Shown here piece after piece: positions 1 through 10,655 of a stretch of DNA of 64,000 bases (position 1 is its first letter; each line of letters starts with the position of its first letter). Source of the stretch: Aeromicrobium flavum. Its GTDB lineage: Bacteria > Actinomycetota > Actinomycetes > Propionibacteriales > Nocardioidaceae. Below the pieces are notes generated by a model. That model saw only the letters and a program-made list of their open reading frames with translations, made no database searches and was not told the DNA's origin. The position numbers and the translations under genes are program-made. The stretch spans positions 124,001 to 188,000 of the forward strand of contig NZ_BJZQ01000004.1 of NCBI RefSeq assembly GCF_007992115.1. The letters are read 5' to 3'.

Positions 1-2319
<2,319 letters not shown>

Positions 2320-2326
2320 CCCAGAG

Positions 2327-2393
2327 CCCGCTGAGTTGCACGTTCCGCCACGCTCGCACCGCGTGTCGCGGGCCGAACGTGCAACTCAGCGGG
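2327..2393. repeat. 67-bp long inverted repeat, copy 1 (bidirectional terminator-like)
   Basis: Perfect 19-bp arms, 2327-2345 (CCCGCTGAGTTGCACGTTC) and 2375-2393, flank a 29-bp GC-rich loop. It lies between the convergent asd and acetoacetyl-CoA synthetase genes. The right arm supplies the TGA stop (2388-2386) of the synthetase. A second 67-bp copy sits at 40297-40363 in inverted orientation. When one copy is reversed, the loops match at 23 of 29 positions. The predicted transcript hairpin is very stable in both directions but has no U-tract. Confidence 0.85.
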
Positions 2394-4338
2394 TTCGGAA
2401 CGCCTCGAAGTCGTCCAGGACCTCGGGGTTCTGCAGGGCGCCCTTCGCGGCGGCCTGGTCGACCGGGGTGCCGCGCAGGATCTTCTTGACAGGCACCTCG
2501 AGCTTCTTGCCCGAGAGGGTCCGCGGCATGCCGCGCACCTGGTGCACCTCGTCGGGCACGTGCCGCGGCGAGAGCTTGGTGCGCAGCTCGACGGCGATCC
2601 GCTTCGCGAGGTCGTCGTCGAGCACGGCGCCCTCGACCAGGGCGACGAACAGCAGCAGTCGGCCAGCGCCGCCCTCGTCGTCCTCGAGGTGCACGACGAT
2701 GCTGTCGGCCACCTCGGGCAGGGACTCCACGACGGAGTAGAACTCCGAGGTGCCCAGGCGCACCCCGCCGCGGTTGAGGGTGGCGTCGCTGCGGCCCGTG
2801 ATCGTGCACGATCCGTACGACGTCAGGTTGATCCAGTCACCGTGTCGCCAGACGCCGGGGAAGTCCTCGAAGTACGCCGCGCGGTAGCGCGAGCCGTCGT
2901 CGTCGCCCCAGAAGCCGACCGGCATCGACGGCATCGGCTGCTTGATGACGAGCTCGCCCAGCTGGTCGCGCACCGGCCGGCCGGAGGGGTCGAAGGAGTC
3001 GACGTCGCAGCCCAGGCACCGGCACGAGATCTCGCCGGCGTAGACCGGCACGGTGGGCGCGGCGCCCACGAACGCCGCGCAGGTGTCGGTGCCGCCCGAG
3101 ACCGAGGCCAGCTGCACCCTCGGATCGAACTCGTCGTAGACCCAGCGGAAGCCGGCCTCGGGCAACGGGGCGCCGGTGGACCCGAGCGCCCGCAGCGCCG
3201 ACAGGTCGGCCACCCGCGCGGGGTGAAGCCCCTCCTTGCGGCACTGCAGCAGGAACGGGGCGCTGGTGCCGAAGTACGTGACGCCTACCTCGGCGGCCAT
3301 CTCCCACAACGCGCCGAGGTCGGGGTGGGCGGGGTTGCCGTCGAACATCACGACGGTGGCGCCGACGCCGATGCCCGAGACGAGGTAGTTCCACATCATC
3401 CAGCCGGTGGTGGAGAACCAGAAGAAGCGGTCCTGGGACCCGAGGTCGCTCTGCAGGCTCAGCGCCTTCAGGTGCTCGACCGTGATCCCGCCGTGTCCGT
3501 GCACGATCGGCTTGGGTAGCCCGGTGGTGCCGGAGGAGAACAGCACGTACAGCGGGGCGTCGAAGGCGACCCGCGTGAACTCCAGCGGGCCGGTGCGGGC
3601 CGTGAACTGCTGCCACGTGACCGCCGCGGCCGGCGCGGGCGCGTCCTGGTCGAGGTACGGCAGCCACACCAGCGTCCGCAGGCTCGGCAGCGCGGCCGCG
3701 ATGGTCTCGACCTGCTCGCGGCGATCGATGCCCTTGTCGCCGTAGCGGTAGCCGTCGACGGCCAGCAGCACGACCGGCTCGATCTGCTGCCACCGGTCGA
3801 TGACGCTCTGGGTGCCGAACTCGGGGGCGCACGACGAGAAGATCGCGCCGATGCTGGCCGCGGCCAGCATGAGCACCAGCGTCTCGGGGATGTTGGGCGA
3901 GTAGGCCGCCACCCGGTCGCCCGCGCCGACGCCTGCCTCAAGCAGGCCGAGCCGGGCCCGAGCGACCTGGTCGCGCAGCTCGGCGGCCGTCAGCGTGACC
4001 TCCGCGCGGCTCTGCGACCGCGCAACCACCACGACGTCGCCATCGGCCCGGCCGGACATCCGCAGCATGGCCTCGGCGTGGTTCAACCGCACGTCCGGGA
4101 ACCAGCGCGCGCCGGGCATCGACGCGTCGGCCAGGACCACGGACGGATCGCCGTCGTGCGGAAGCTCGAGGTACTCGAACCACGCGCCCCAGAAGCCTGC
4201 GAGGTCGTCGACCGACCACTGCCAGAGGGCGTCGTAGTCGGCGACCTCGACCCCCCGCGTCCGGGCGATCCACGCGGCGAAGCGCTCGATCGCCGTGGTC
4301 CCTGTGGTGGGCGGGTTCCAGAGAACGTCGGCGGACAT
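2386..4338 (-). CDS. aacS: Acetoacetyl-CoA synthetase (acetoacetate-CoA ligase)
   Basis: Activates acetoacetate to acetoacetyl-CoA with ATP, returning ketone bodies to acetyl-CoA metabolism. 650 residues, the normal length. It is an ANL-superfamily adenylating enzyme: an N-terminal region typical of AacS/Acs (ending near the W-F-P-x-x-x-L-N-H segment), the P-loop-like FSSGTTGLPKPI motif near residue 275, the A5-type GGTDTC segment, and a C-terminal SGKKLEVPVKK carrying the catalytic lysine. The ATG at 4338 is preceded by TAGACT with a 6-nt spacer and no Shine-Dalgarno, suggesting a leaderless mRNA. The last codons (CGC TGA) lie inside the 67-bp repeat. The HMG-CoA lyase at 40.4 kb would produce its substrate. 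Confidence 0.93.
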   Translation of the reverse strand: MSADVLWNPPTTGTTAIERFAAWIARTRGVEVADYDALWQWSVDDLAGFWGAWFEYLELPHDGDPSVVLADASMPGARWFPDVRLNHAEAMLRMSGRADGDVVVVARSQSRAEVTLTAAELRDQVARARLGLLEAGVGAGDRVAAYSPNIPETLVLMLAAASIGAIFSSCAPEFGTQSVIDRWQQIEPVVLLAVDGYRYGDKGIDRREQVETIAAALPSLRTLVWLPYLDQDAPAPAAAVTWQQFTARTGPLEFTRVAFDAPLYVLFSSGTTGLPKPIVHGHGGITVEHLKALSLQSDLGSQDRFFWFSTTGWMMWNYLVSGIGVGATVVMFDGNPAHPDLGALWEMAAEVGVTYFGTSAPFLLQCRKEGLHPARVADLSALRALGSTGAPLPEAGFRWVYDEFDPRVQLASVSGGTDTCAAFVGAAPTVPVYAGEISCRCLGCDVDSFDPSGRPVRDQLGELVIKQPMPSMPVGFWGDDDGSRYRAAYFEDFPGVWRHGDWINLTSYGSCTITGRSDATLNRGGVRLGTSEFYSVVESLPEVADSIVVHLEDDEGGAGRLLLFVALVEGAVLDDDLAKRIAVELRTKLSPRHVPDEVHQVRGMPRTLSGKKLEVPVKKILRGTPVDQAAAKGALQNPEVLDDFEAFRTR

Positions 4339-4609
4339 GAGGGCAGTCTAGGAGTGGCCCACGACACACCAGGACGACGGTCCGCGTCGAGGCGACCGGC
4401 GCCCTGGCTTCCCCGGCAGGCCGACGATCGCCTCGACGTCCACGTGGCAGCTCCGTTGCGGTCCGCCCACACCGACGGACCCGAACTGCCGACTCACCGG
4501 ACCCCTCCGGCAACAGGACCATCATGCCTAACTCGCAGTTACACCGTGGCCGTTTTCGCGAGAAAAGGTTCCGACGGAGCGGCGTGGTCACCGGAGGGGA
4601 GAAAGCAAC
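4339..4609. other. Intergenic stretch without a recognisable gene
   Basis: It holds the candidate -10 TAGACT (4345-4350, read on the minus strand) for the acetoacetyl-CoA synthetase gene. Open frames here show no protein family I recognise and are extensions or shadows of neighbours. I see nothing else in it. Confidence 0.5.
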
Positions 4610-4641
4610 GAGCCCGGCATTCTGGGGAGAATACCGGGCTC
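4610..4641 (-). terminator. Intrinsic terminator after tRNA-Pro
   Basis: On the minus strand, GAGCCCGG pairs with CCGGGCTC, extended by ATTCT/AGAAT around a CCCC loop, and is followed by a T-rich GTTGCTTTCT. It starts 10 bp past the tRNA 3' end. Confidence 0.85.
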
Positions 4642-4651
4642 GGTGACCGGG

Positions 4652-4725
4652 TCGGGGTGACAGGATTTGAACCTGCGGCCTCGTCGTCCCGAACGACGCG
4701 CGCTACCAAGCTGCGCCACACCCCG
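4652..4725 (-). tRNA. tRNA-Pro (anticodon CGG)
   Basis: The 74-nt cloverleaf has a 7-bp acceptor stem CGGGGTG/CACCCCG, anticodon stem CGTCG/CGACG with loop TTCGGGA (anticodon CGG, reading CCG), T arm GCAGG-TTCAAAT-CCTGT, and discriminator A. CCA is not encoded. It begins 16 bp after the metallophosphoesterase stop on the same strand. From memory, a proline tRNA also neighbours ponA2 and this phosphoesterase (Rv3683) in M. tuberculosis. Confidence 0.96.
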
Positions 4726-4741
4726 TGCAACCTCAGGAAGT

Positions 4742-5644
4742 TTACCCGGTCAGGGTCACGACTGTCGCCTCGGGTCGGCACGAGAATCGGAACGGGGTGT
4801 ACGGCGACGTCCCACAGCCCGCCGAGACGTGCAGCCAGGAGGCGTCGTGACCGGGCGTCCGATGCTGGTGCAGGCCGTTCGCGCGCCGTCGGTCGATGTC
4901 GCAGTTGGTGACGAGCGCCCCGAATCCGGGCACCTGCAGCTGACCGCCGTGGGTGTGTCCCGCGAGGATCAGCTCGTTGCCCGCCGCGTTGAACGAGTCG
5001 AGCACGCGCAGGTACGGCGCGTGCGCGACGCCGATGCGCAGGTCGGCCGTGAGGTCGGCGGGCTGGTGGTCGAGCCGGTCGAGCCGCAGGTGCGGGTCGT
5101 CGACCCCCGTGAACGCGATGCGCGTGCCCTTGACGGTCAGCTCGCCGCGGTCGTTGTTGAGGTCGAGCCAGCCCTGCCGGGTGAAGGCAGCCCGCAGCGC
5201 GTCGAACGGGAGGTCCCGCTCGCGCTCCCAGTCGCCCTCACGGTCGACGCCCGTGCCACCACGGAGGTAGCTCGCCGGGTTCTTCAGCTTCGGCGAGAAG
5301 TAGTCGTTGGAGCCGAACACGAAGGCACCCGGCACGTTGAGCAGCTTCGCCAGGCCTCCGACGAGCGGGGCGACGGAGTCGGGGTGGGCCAGGTTGTCGC
5401 CGGTGTCGACCACCAGGTCGGGCTCCAGCTCCGCGAGGGAGTTCAGCCACTCGCGCTTCGGCAGCTGGGTGGGCACCAAGTGGATGTCCGACAGGTGCAG
5501 CACGCGGATCGGCTCGTGCCCGGCGGGCAGGACCGGCGCCGTCACCTCCCGGACCACGAACCGGCGGGTGGCCTCGAGGTACGAGTACCCGAGGGTGCCG
5601 ATCCCGAGTGCCGCGGTCGCTCCCAGCCTTCGGCCCAGTCCCAT
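4742..5644 (-). CDS. Metallophosphoesterase, YkuE-like
   Basis: A calcineurin-fold phosphoesterase of 300 residues with an N-terminal membrane-anchor-like hydrophobic stretch (residues 5-25). The di-metal motifs are in order: LSDIHL (D-x-H), DTGDN (G-D-N), GSND (the N-D of GNHD with Ser for His) and GHTHGGQ. Family members include YkuE-type phosphodiesterases acting at the membrane; the substrate here is unknown. The ATG is preceded by TAGGCT and a 6-nt spacer, a leaderless-type start. In M. tuberculosis the orthologous Rv3683 lies next to ponA2; here about 5 kb of other genes separate them from each other. Confidence 0.9.
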   Translation of the reverse strand: MGLGRRLGATAALGIGTLGYSYLEATRRFVVREVTAPVLPAGHEPIRVLHLSDIHLVPTQLPKREWLNSLAELEPDLVVDTGDNLAHPDSVAPLVGGLAKLLNVPGAFVFGSNDYFSPKLKNPASYLRGGTGVDREGDWERERDLPFDALRAAFTRQGWLDLNNDRGELTVKGTRIAFTGVDDPHLRLDRLDHQPADLTADLRIGVAHAPYLRVLDSFNAAGNELILAGHTHGGQLQVPGFGALVTNCDIDRRRANGLHQHRTPGHDASWLHVSAGCGTSPYTPFRFSCRPEATVVTLTG

Positions 5645-5676
5645 GGGCCCAGCCTAGTGGCGTGGCGCCTCGGCGC

Positions 5677-6273
5677 TCAGATCCAGCCGTGCTCGTAGGC
5701 GTGCTCGGCGGCCTCGTGCCGCGAGGAGGTGTCCGTCTTGGTCATCGCACTCGACAGGTAGTTCCGCACCGTGCCATCGGCCAGGTGGAGGGTCTCGGCG
5801 ATCTCGGCGACGGAGGCGTGCCGGCGGGTGAGGCGCAGGGCGTCGAGCTCGCGGTCCGACAGCGGGCAGGTCTCGGCCTCGAGCGCCGCCGCGGCCACCT
5901 CGGAGTCGACGTACCGCCGGCCCGCCGCGACCTCGCGGATCACCTGCGCCAGGGCCGAGACCGGGCTCGACTTCGGCACGAACCCCGCGATGCCCGCGGC
6001 CATCGCGCGACGCAGCACCCCCGGCCGGGCGTGGCGTGTCATCAGGACACACCGGGTCGGCGGCTCGACCTGCACCGCGACCTCGATCCCGTCGGTCGGC
6101 GGCATCTCCAGGTCGAGCAGCACCACGTCCGGGGCCTCGGCCCTCACCACGTCGAGGCCCTCGCTGCCGTTCGCGGCCTCGCCCACGACCTGGAGATCCT
6201 CCTCGAGGGTCAGCAGCGCCACGATCGCGCTGCGGATCATCTCCTCGTCGTCGATCACGACGACCCGGATCAC
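5677..6273 (-). CDS. NarL/DesR-type response regulator
   Basis: Transcriptional output half of a two-component system; 198 residues. The receiver domain (1-120) has the acidic pair Asp8-Asp9, the phospho-acceptor Asp54 in LLDLEMP and Lys101. The C-terminal LuxR-type helix-turn-helix starts at LSDREL and includes EIAETLHLADGTVRNYLSS. The GTG start at 6273 overlaps the stop of the sensor kinase (GTGA), so the pair is co-translated. The divergent ABC exporter is the obvious candidate target, by analogy with the BceRS and DesKR arrangements; this is inferred from position only. Confidence 0.94.
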   Translation of the reverse strand: MIRVVVIDDEEMIRSAIVALLTLEEDLQVVGEAANGSEGLDVVRAEAPDVVLLDLEMPPTDGIEVAVQVEPPTRCVLMTRHARPGVLRRAMAAGIAGFVPKSSPVSALAQVIREVAAGRRYVDSEVAAAALEAETCPLSDRELDALRLTRRHASVAEIAETLHLADGTVRNYLSSAMTKTDTSSRHEAAEHAYEHGWI

Positions 6274-7394
6274 CGGTGGACCTCCACCGTGAACGCCTCG
6301 CCGTCGCGCCGGACGGCCAGCCGGGCACCACCCGCGGCGACGCGCTCCGTCAGTGCCGCGAGGCCCGACCCCCCGGACGAGCCTGCGCTGGTGGCACCAT
6401 CGTTGCTGATCGTCAGCCGTTCGGGCGTGGCCACGATGCGCACCGTCGTGGCGGTGCTGTGCCGCAGGATGTTCGTCGTGGCCTCGCGCAGCGCGAGCGC
6501 GAACAGCGGCTCGTCGAGCCCCTCCGGGCACTCCACCGTGACGGCCGCGCCGGCCGCCTCGAGGACGGCGGCGGCGTTCGCCATCTCCTCGCGCAGGCTG
6601 GTACGGCGGTAGCCGCGCACGATCTCCTTCGTCTCGGCGATGGCGGCGCGGGCGATGTGCTGCACCTCGCTCATCGAGGCACGGGCCGCGCCGGGATCGC
6701 GGTCGAGCTGCCGTTCGGCCAGCTCCGCCTTGAGCGCGATCACCTGCAGGTGATGGCCCTGGACGTCGTGCAGGTCCGCGGCGAGCCGCAGGCGCTCACG
6801 GACCGCGGCGAGGTCGGCCTCGGCCTCACCACGGGCGCGCACCTGCAGCATGAGCTGCCACAGCCAGACCTGGAAGACGGTGACGGCGGGCAGGAAGAGC
6901 GCGATGAAGCCCAGGGCGTAGGCGCCCTCCCAGTCCAGCCTCCTGAGGCCGTCCCAGCCACCGAGGGCGTACAGGCCGACGAGCGTCAGCAGTGCCGCGG
7001 GCAGGAGGTTGTTCCGGCGCCTCGGGGCGACGTCGATCGCCACCAGCGACACCACCAGCCACGGCACGAGGACGACGCCGGGCGGGAACGTCGGCGACAG
7101 CCACGCCAGCGGGTAGACCAGCAGCGCCGGGGCCAGCAGCGTCGCACGCCGGGACCACGACAGCTGCTCCTGTCCCAGGCCGGACTTCGCGGCGGCGACG
7201 AGGGGACGGCAGGAGAGCCACACGACCGCGGCGATCACCACGAGCAGCAACCCGCCACGGACGACGGCGGTGCCCTCGACGATGTCGGCCACGGCACGCG
7301 CCACGGGGCCGATCAGTCCGATCACCACATAGAGCCACAGGCTCGACGCCGTGTAGCGCCAGGTGGCGACGAAGCCATCGGGGTTCGAACTCAC
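6270..7394 (-). CDS. DesK/NarX-family sensor histidine kinase
   Basis: Membrane sensor of 374 residues. About six hydrophobic segments fill residues 15-175, followed by a dimerisation/phospho-acceptor helix (HisKA_3) with LAADLHDVQGHHLQ, the His being the phosphorylation site. The ATPase domain has an N-box-like ALREATTNILRHS and a short GGSGLAALTERV G-box. The GTG start has TACGGT 7 nt upstream and no Shine-Dalgarno. It is divergent from the ABC transporter genes with 99 bp between the two starts. The signal is unknown; no extracellular domain is visible, so it may sense the membrane or its transporter. Confidence 0.93.
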   Translation of the reverse strand: MSSNPDGFVATWRYTASSLWLYVVIGLIGPVARAVADIVEGTAVVRGGLLLVVIAAVVWLSCRPLVAAAKSGLGQEQLSWSRRATLLAPALLVYPLAWLSPTFPPGVVLVPWLVVSLVAIDVAPRRRNNLLPAALLTLVGLYALGGWDGLRRLDWEGAYALGFIALFLPAVTVFQVWLWQLMLQVRARGEAEADLAAVRERLRLAADLHDVQGHHLQVIALKAELAERQLDRDPGAARASMSEVQHIARAAIAETKEIVRGYRRTSLREEMANAAAVLEAAGAAVTVECPEGLDEPLFALALREATTNILRHSTATTVRIVATPERLTISNDGATSAGSSGGSGLAALTERVAAGGARLAVRRDGEAFTVEVHR

Positions 7395-7493
7395 GCCGTC
7401 GACCGTAGCCGAGACCGCGCATGACAGATGTCATCAGTTGTGGTGACGCCGCACGCTGGCGAGGCACCGTCCTCCCCAGCAAGGGTGGGAGGC

Positions 7494-8432
7494 ATGGACA
7501 CCACCGACGCCACCGTCATCAAGGCCCGCGGCCTGTCGTGCTCGTACGGGGACTTCGTCGCCGTGCGCGACGTCGACCTCGCCGTTCGACGCGGCGAGCT
7601 GTTCGCCCTGCTGGGCACGAACGGAGCCGGCAAGACCACCACCATGGAGACCCTCGAGGGCCACCGGGCCGCCGGCGGCGGCGAGGTGCGGGTCCTCGGC
7701 CTCGACCCCCGGCGCGACCGCGCGACCCTGCGGCCGCGGATCGGCATGATGCTGCAGGAGACCGGGTTCGCCGGCGACCTGACCGTCCGCGAGACGCTCC
7801 GGATGTGGGCCGCCCTGACGACCCGCCCCGATCCCGTCGACGACGTGCTGGCGCGGGTCGACCTGGCCGACCGCGCGAGCACCCGGGTCGTCCAGCTGTC
7901 CGGTGGCCAGCGACGTCGTCTCGACCTCGCGCTCGCCACGCTGCACCGGCCCGAGGTGCTCTTCCTCGACGAGCCCACGTCGGGACTGGACCCGGAGTCG
8001 CGCCAGCGGGCGTGGGGCATCGTGCGCGACCTGCTCGCCGCCGGCACGACCGTCGTCCTGACGACGCACTACCTGGAGGAGGCCGAGGCGCTCGCCGACC
8101 GCCTCGCGATCATGCACGCCGGCCGGGTGGTGCGCGAGGGAACCCTGGAGCAGATCGTCGGCACCGCACCGGCGCACGTCTCGTTCCGTGCTCCCGTCAT
8201 CGACGGCGCTCGACTGGAGCGCGAGCTGCTCACCGTGGTGGACCCGCAAGGGCTCGACATCCGCGGCGACCAGGTCCGGCTCGAGGTCACCGACCTCCAG
8301 TCGGCCCTCGGTCGCCTGCTGCGGTGGGCCGACCAGCACGACCACCGCCTCGGCCGGTTGCACGCCCAGGAGGCGAGCCTCGCCGAGGTCTTCACCCGCA
8401 TCAGCCAGGACCGCATCGAGGAGCACGTATGA
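7494..8432 (+). CDS. ABC transporter ATP-binding protein
   Basis: ATPase subunit of an ABC-2-type exporter, 312 residues. The Walker A is GTNGAGKTT, the Q-loop lies in MMLQETGF, the signature is LSGGQRRR, the Walker B is VLFLDEPTSGLD, and the H-loop is TTHY. A C-terminal extension of about 90 residues is typical of drug or antibiotic efflux ATPases (DrrA/CcmA-like). I chose the ATG at 7494 because the family homology starts just after it; GGGTGGGAGG lies just upstream. The stop overlaps the permease start (ATGA). It is probably controlled by the adjacent two-component system. Confidence 0.95.
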   Translation: MDTTDATVIKARGLSCSYGDFVAVRDVDLAVRRGELFALLGTNGAGKTTTMETLEGHRAAGGGEVRVLGLDPRRDRATLRPRIGMMLQETGFAGDLTVRETLRMWAALTTRPDPVDDVLARVDLADRASTRVVQLSGGQRRRLDLALATLHRPEVLFLDEPTSGLDPESRQRAWGIVRDLLAAGTTVVLTTHYLEEAEALADRLAIMHAGRVVREGTLEQIVGTAPAHVSFRAPVIDGARLERELLTVVDPQGLDIRGDQVRLEVTDLQSALGRLLRWADQHDHRLGRLHAQEASLAEVFTRISQDRIEEHV

Positions 8433-9184
8433 GCGCCACGCCCACCAGCCCCACGTCCGCACGCCGGTCCGCGCTCGGCGCGGCCCGGGTGATCACCCGC
8501 ACCGAGCTGCGCCTCATCGTCCGGTCGAAGGCCACCTTGGTGAGCGCGACGGCGTTCCCGTTCCTCTTCGCCGGCTTCGTCATGCTCCAGGCCGAGGCGG
8601 CCCGCAACGCCGCCGTCGGGATGATCTCGATGATCCTGGCGTTCTTCGCCCTGTTCGCCATCTACCTCACGGCCACGACGACGCTCGTCACGCGCCGCCA
8701 GGACCTGTTCCTCAAGCGTCTCCGGTCGGGTGAGACCTCGGACGGCGCGATCCTCGCCGGCCTCCTCGGAGCGCCGTTGGTACTCTTCGTGGCGCAGTCG
8801 GCCGTGGTCGCGGTGGTCCTCGTGTTCCTCGACGTGCCGGGCCCCGCCCGACCCTGGTGGATCGTCCTTGCCGTCGTCGGACTGGTTGCGTCCACCCTCG
8901 CCGCGTCGACCGCCACCGCTGCCATCACGCCCAATCCCAGCGCAGCCCAGATCTCGACGACGCCCTACATGCTGGTCGTGCTCGGATCACTGATCGCCGC
9001 CCCGCTGCTGGACCACGCTTGGTTCGACCTGACGCCCGGAGGCGCGGTCGTGACCCTGGTCCGCTCCGCCTACGAGCTCGACGTGGCGGGCTCGCCGTGG
9101 TTCGCGATCGCCGGCCTGGCGCTGTGGACCTGGCTCGGCGTCGACCTCACCCGACGTCACTTCCGGTGGGAGCCTCGCCACTGA
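8429..9184 (+). CDS. ABC-2 type transporter permease
   Basis: Membrane subunit partnering the preceding ATPase; 251 residues with about six transmembrane segments (first near residues 30-50, last near 225-242). It has the DrrB/ABC-2 pattern: a short cytoplasmic N terminus with an RTELRLIVRSK segment, then paired helices. The start is coupled to the ATPase stop. The substrate cannot be read from the sequence; lipids, peptides or drugs are all possible. Confidence 0.9.
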   Translation: MSATPTSPTSARRSALGAARVITRTELRLIVRSKATLVSATAFPFLFAGFVMLQAEAARNAAVGMISMILAFFALFAIYLTATTTLVTRRQDLFLKRLRSGETSDGAILAGLLGAPLVLFVAQSAVVAVVLVFLDVPGPARPWWIVLAVVGLVASTLAASTATAAITPNPSAAQISTTPYMLVVLGSLIAAPLLDHAWFDLTPGGAVVTLVRSAYELDVAGSPWFAIAGLALWTWLGVDLTRRHFRWEPRH

Positions 9185-9219
9185 CCGGAGCCCGTCCGCC
9201 GCGGTGGGAGAATGGGCGC

Positions 9220-9681
9220 ATGTCAGTTCTCAAGGACCGCCTCCGCGACGACCTCAACACCGCCCTCAAGTCCCGGGACGCGCTGCGCACCTCGGTGATC
9301 CGGATGGTGCTGGCGGCGATCACGAACGCCGAGGTCGCCGGCAAGGAGGCCCGCGAGCTCACCGACGACGACGTCCTGACCGTCCTGTCGTCGGAGGCCA
9401 AGAAGCGCCGCGAGTCGGCCACCGCGTTCGACGAGGGCAACCGCCCCGAGCTCGCCGAGAAGGAGCGGGCCGAGGCCCAGATCCTCGCCGAGTACCTGCC
9501 CGAGCCGCTGTCCGACGAGGAGGTCTCGGCCATCGTCGCCGAGACCATCGAGCAGACCGGCGCGGCCGGCGAGGGCATGAAGGCCATGGGCAAGGTCATG
9601 GGCGCCGTCACGGCGAAGACCAAGGGTCGCGCCGACGGTGGCGTCGTTGCGGCCGAGGTCAGGCGCCAGCTCGGCGCCTGA
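9220..9681 (+). CDS. GatB/YqeY domain protein
   Basis: 153 residues, full length for the free-standing YqeY family. It is related to the C-terminal tail domain of the amidotransferase subunit GatB, which recognises the tRNA elbow. Characteristic stretches are LKSRDALRTSVIRMV at the N terminus, YLPEPLSDEE in the middle and a C-terminal MGKVMGAVTAKTKGRADGG. Its cellular role is not established. An M. tuberculosis homologue (Rv3688c) lies in the corresponding neighbourhood. The ATG at 9220 follows GTGGGAG; GAGAAT 6 nt upstream also fits a leaderless start. Confidence 0.92.
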   Translation: MSVLKDRLRDDLNTALKSRDALRTSVIRMVLAAITNAEVAGKEARELTDDDVLTVLSSEAKKRRESATAFDEGNRPELAEKERAEAQILAEYLPEPLSDEEVSAIVAETIEQTGAAGEGMKAMGKVMGAVTAKTKGRADGGVVAAEVRRQLGA

Positions 9682-9688
9682 CCCCGGC

Positions 9689-10030
9689 TCACTCCACGGT
9701 CGTCACGGCCGCGGTGTACACGCCGATCTTGGTCCGGCCGTCCTCGGCATAGACGTTCAGGACCACTTCAGGCGTTCCCAGCTCACGCGGGTTCGCGCGG
9801 TTCATCTCGTCGACGCGGATGAACCCCTGCTTGCCGTCGTCCGTTCGCGCCGGAATCAACTCCGGTCCCGGTCGCTGCGTCTCTCGCGGTGGTGCGTCCG
9901 TCGACGTCGACCCCGGCGGCACGGCTTGCGTCACCGCGATCACTCCGCCCCCGACCGCCAGCCCGAGGGCGAGTGCGCAAGCCAGCAGCACACCCGCCCA
10001 TCGCGCCGAGACTCGGTCGGTTCGGCTCAC
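9689..10030 (-). CDS. Small membrane-anchored protein of unknown function
   Basis: 113 residues. A short basic N terminus is followed by one strong hydrophobic helix (about residues 12-35, A-G-V-L-L-A-C-A-L-A-L-G-L) and then a Pro/Ser/Thr-rich linker. A C-terminal extracytoplasmic domain of about 70 residues ends in TKIGVYTAAVTTVE. I recognise no family. The GTG at 10030 overlaps the stop of the upstream secreted protein (GTGA), so the two are made together. The pair has more A/T in third codon positions than its neighbours and interrupts an otherwise conserved gene order, hinting at acquired DNA. Start confidence is moderate. Confidence 0.7.
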   Translation of the reverse strand: MSRTDRVSARWAGVLLACALALGLAVGGGVIAVTQAVPPGSTSTDAPPRETQRPGPELIPARTDDGKQGFIRVDEMNRANPRELGTPEVVLNVYAEDGRTKIGVYTAAVTTVE

Positions 10031-10494
10031 CTGAACCTGTAAGCACCGGTCTGGCGGTACTCGACGTAGGAGGCGCCGTTGTCCGCGATACGCGCGTGGG
10101 ACGTGACCGCGTAGTACGTGCCGTTGGCGGGGCACACGGACTGGACCCGGAGGCTCGCAGTCACCGTGAGCGTGGCCGTAGAGGTGGAGTTCCACTTCCC
10201 CGCCTCGCCGCACATGTACGAGGTGTTGGACCGATAGAGAGACGTGTGCGCGTACATGCGGTTCGCCGGCACCGCCCTCGGTGCATTGTTGACATCGCAG
10301 CCCACACGGTTCACGGTCTGCGCCCCGCCCTTGTGGGTCGTGTCATTGATCGACCCGATGCCCAGCGTGCATGAGGTGCTGTGGCCGAAGACCTTGATCG
10401 GACTCGTCTTGTAGGACTGGGCATATGCCGCCGGCATCGCCAGCCCCAGGACGAATCCCACCACGGCAAGAATGGACACGGTACGTAGCTTCAT
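10027..10494 (-). CDS. Small secreted protein of unknown function
   Basis: 155 residues with a clear Sec signal peptide: basic MKLR, a hydrophobic core to about residue 20, and AYA-QS as the probable cleavage site near residue 25. The mature protein of about 130 residues has four cysteines (in SCTLG, GCDV, MCGE and VCPA), which could form two disulfides, and is rich in Thr/Ser/Asn/Tyr. I recognise no family. GGGGG lies just before the ATG with a 5-nt spacer, an acceptable Shine-Dalgarno. It is coupled to the membrane-anchored partner downstream. Codon use is less GC-biased than the genes around it. Confidence 0.72.
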   Translation of the reverse strand: MKLRTVSILAVVGFVLGLAMPAAYAQSYKTSPIKVFGHSTSCTLGIGSINDTTHKGGAQTVNRVGCDVNNAPRAVPANRMYAHTSLYRSNTSYMCGEAGKWNSTSTATLTVTASLRVQSVCPANGTYYAVTSHARIADNGASYVEYRQTGAYRFR

Positions 10495-10655
10495 CGATTC
10501 CCCCGATGACTGAAGTCACGCACGAGCAGCAACGCACCCGTTGCGCACTTCGTTTGATGAGTGCCGGGCGTCGTTGCCAAGCTGATGTGGCCCAGACACT
10601 AGCTGCGTCATCGAGCGCGCAACAAGCCCTGGTCCACCCCGCGGTCGGACTTCGA

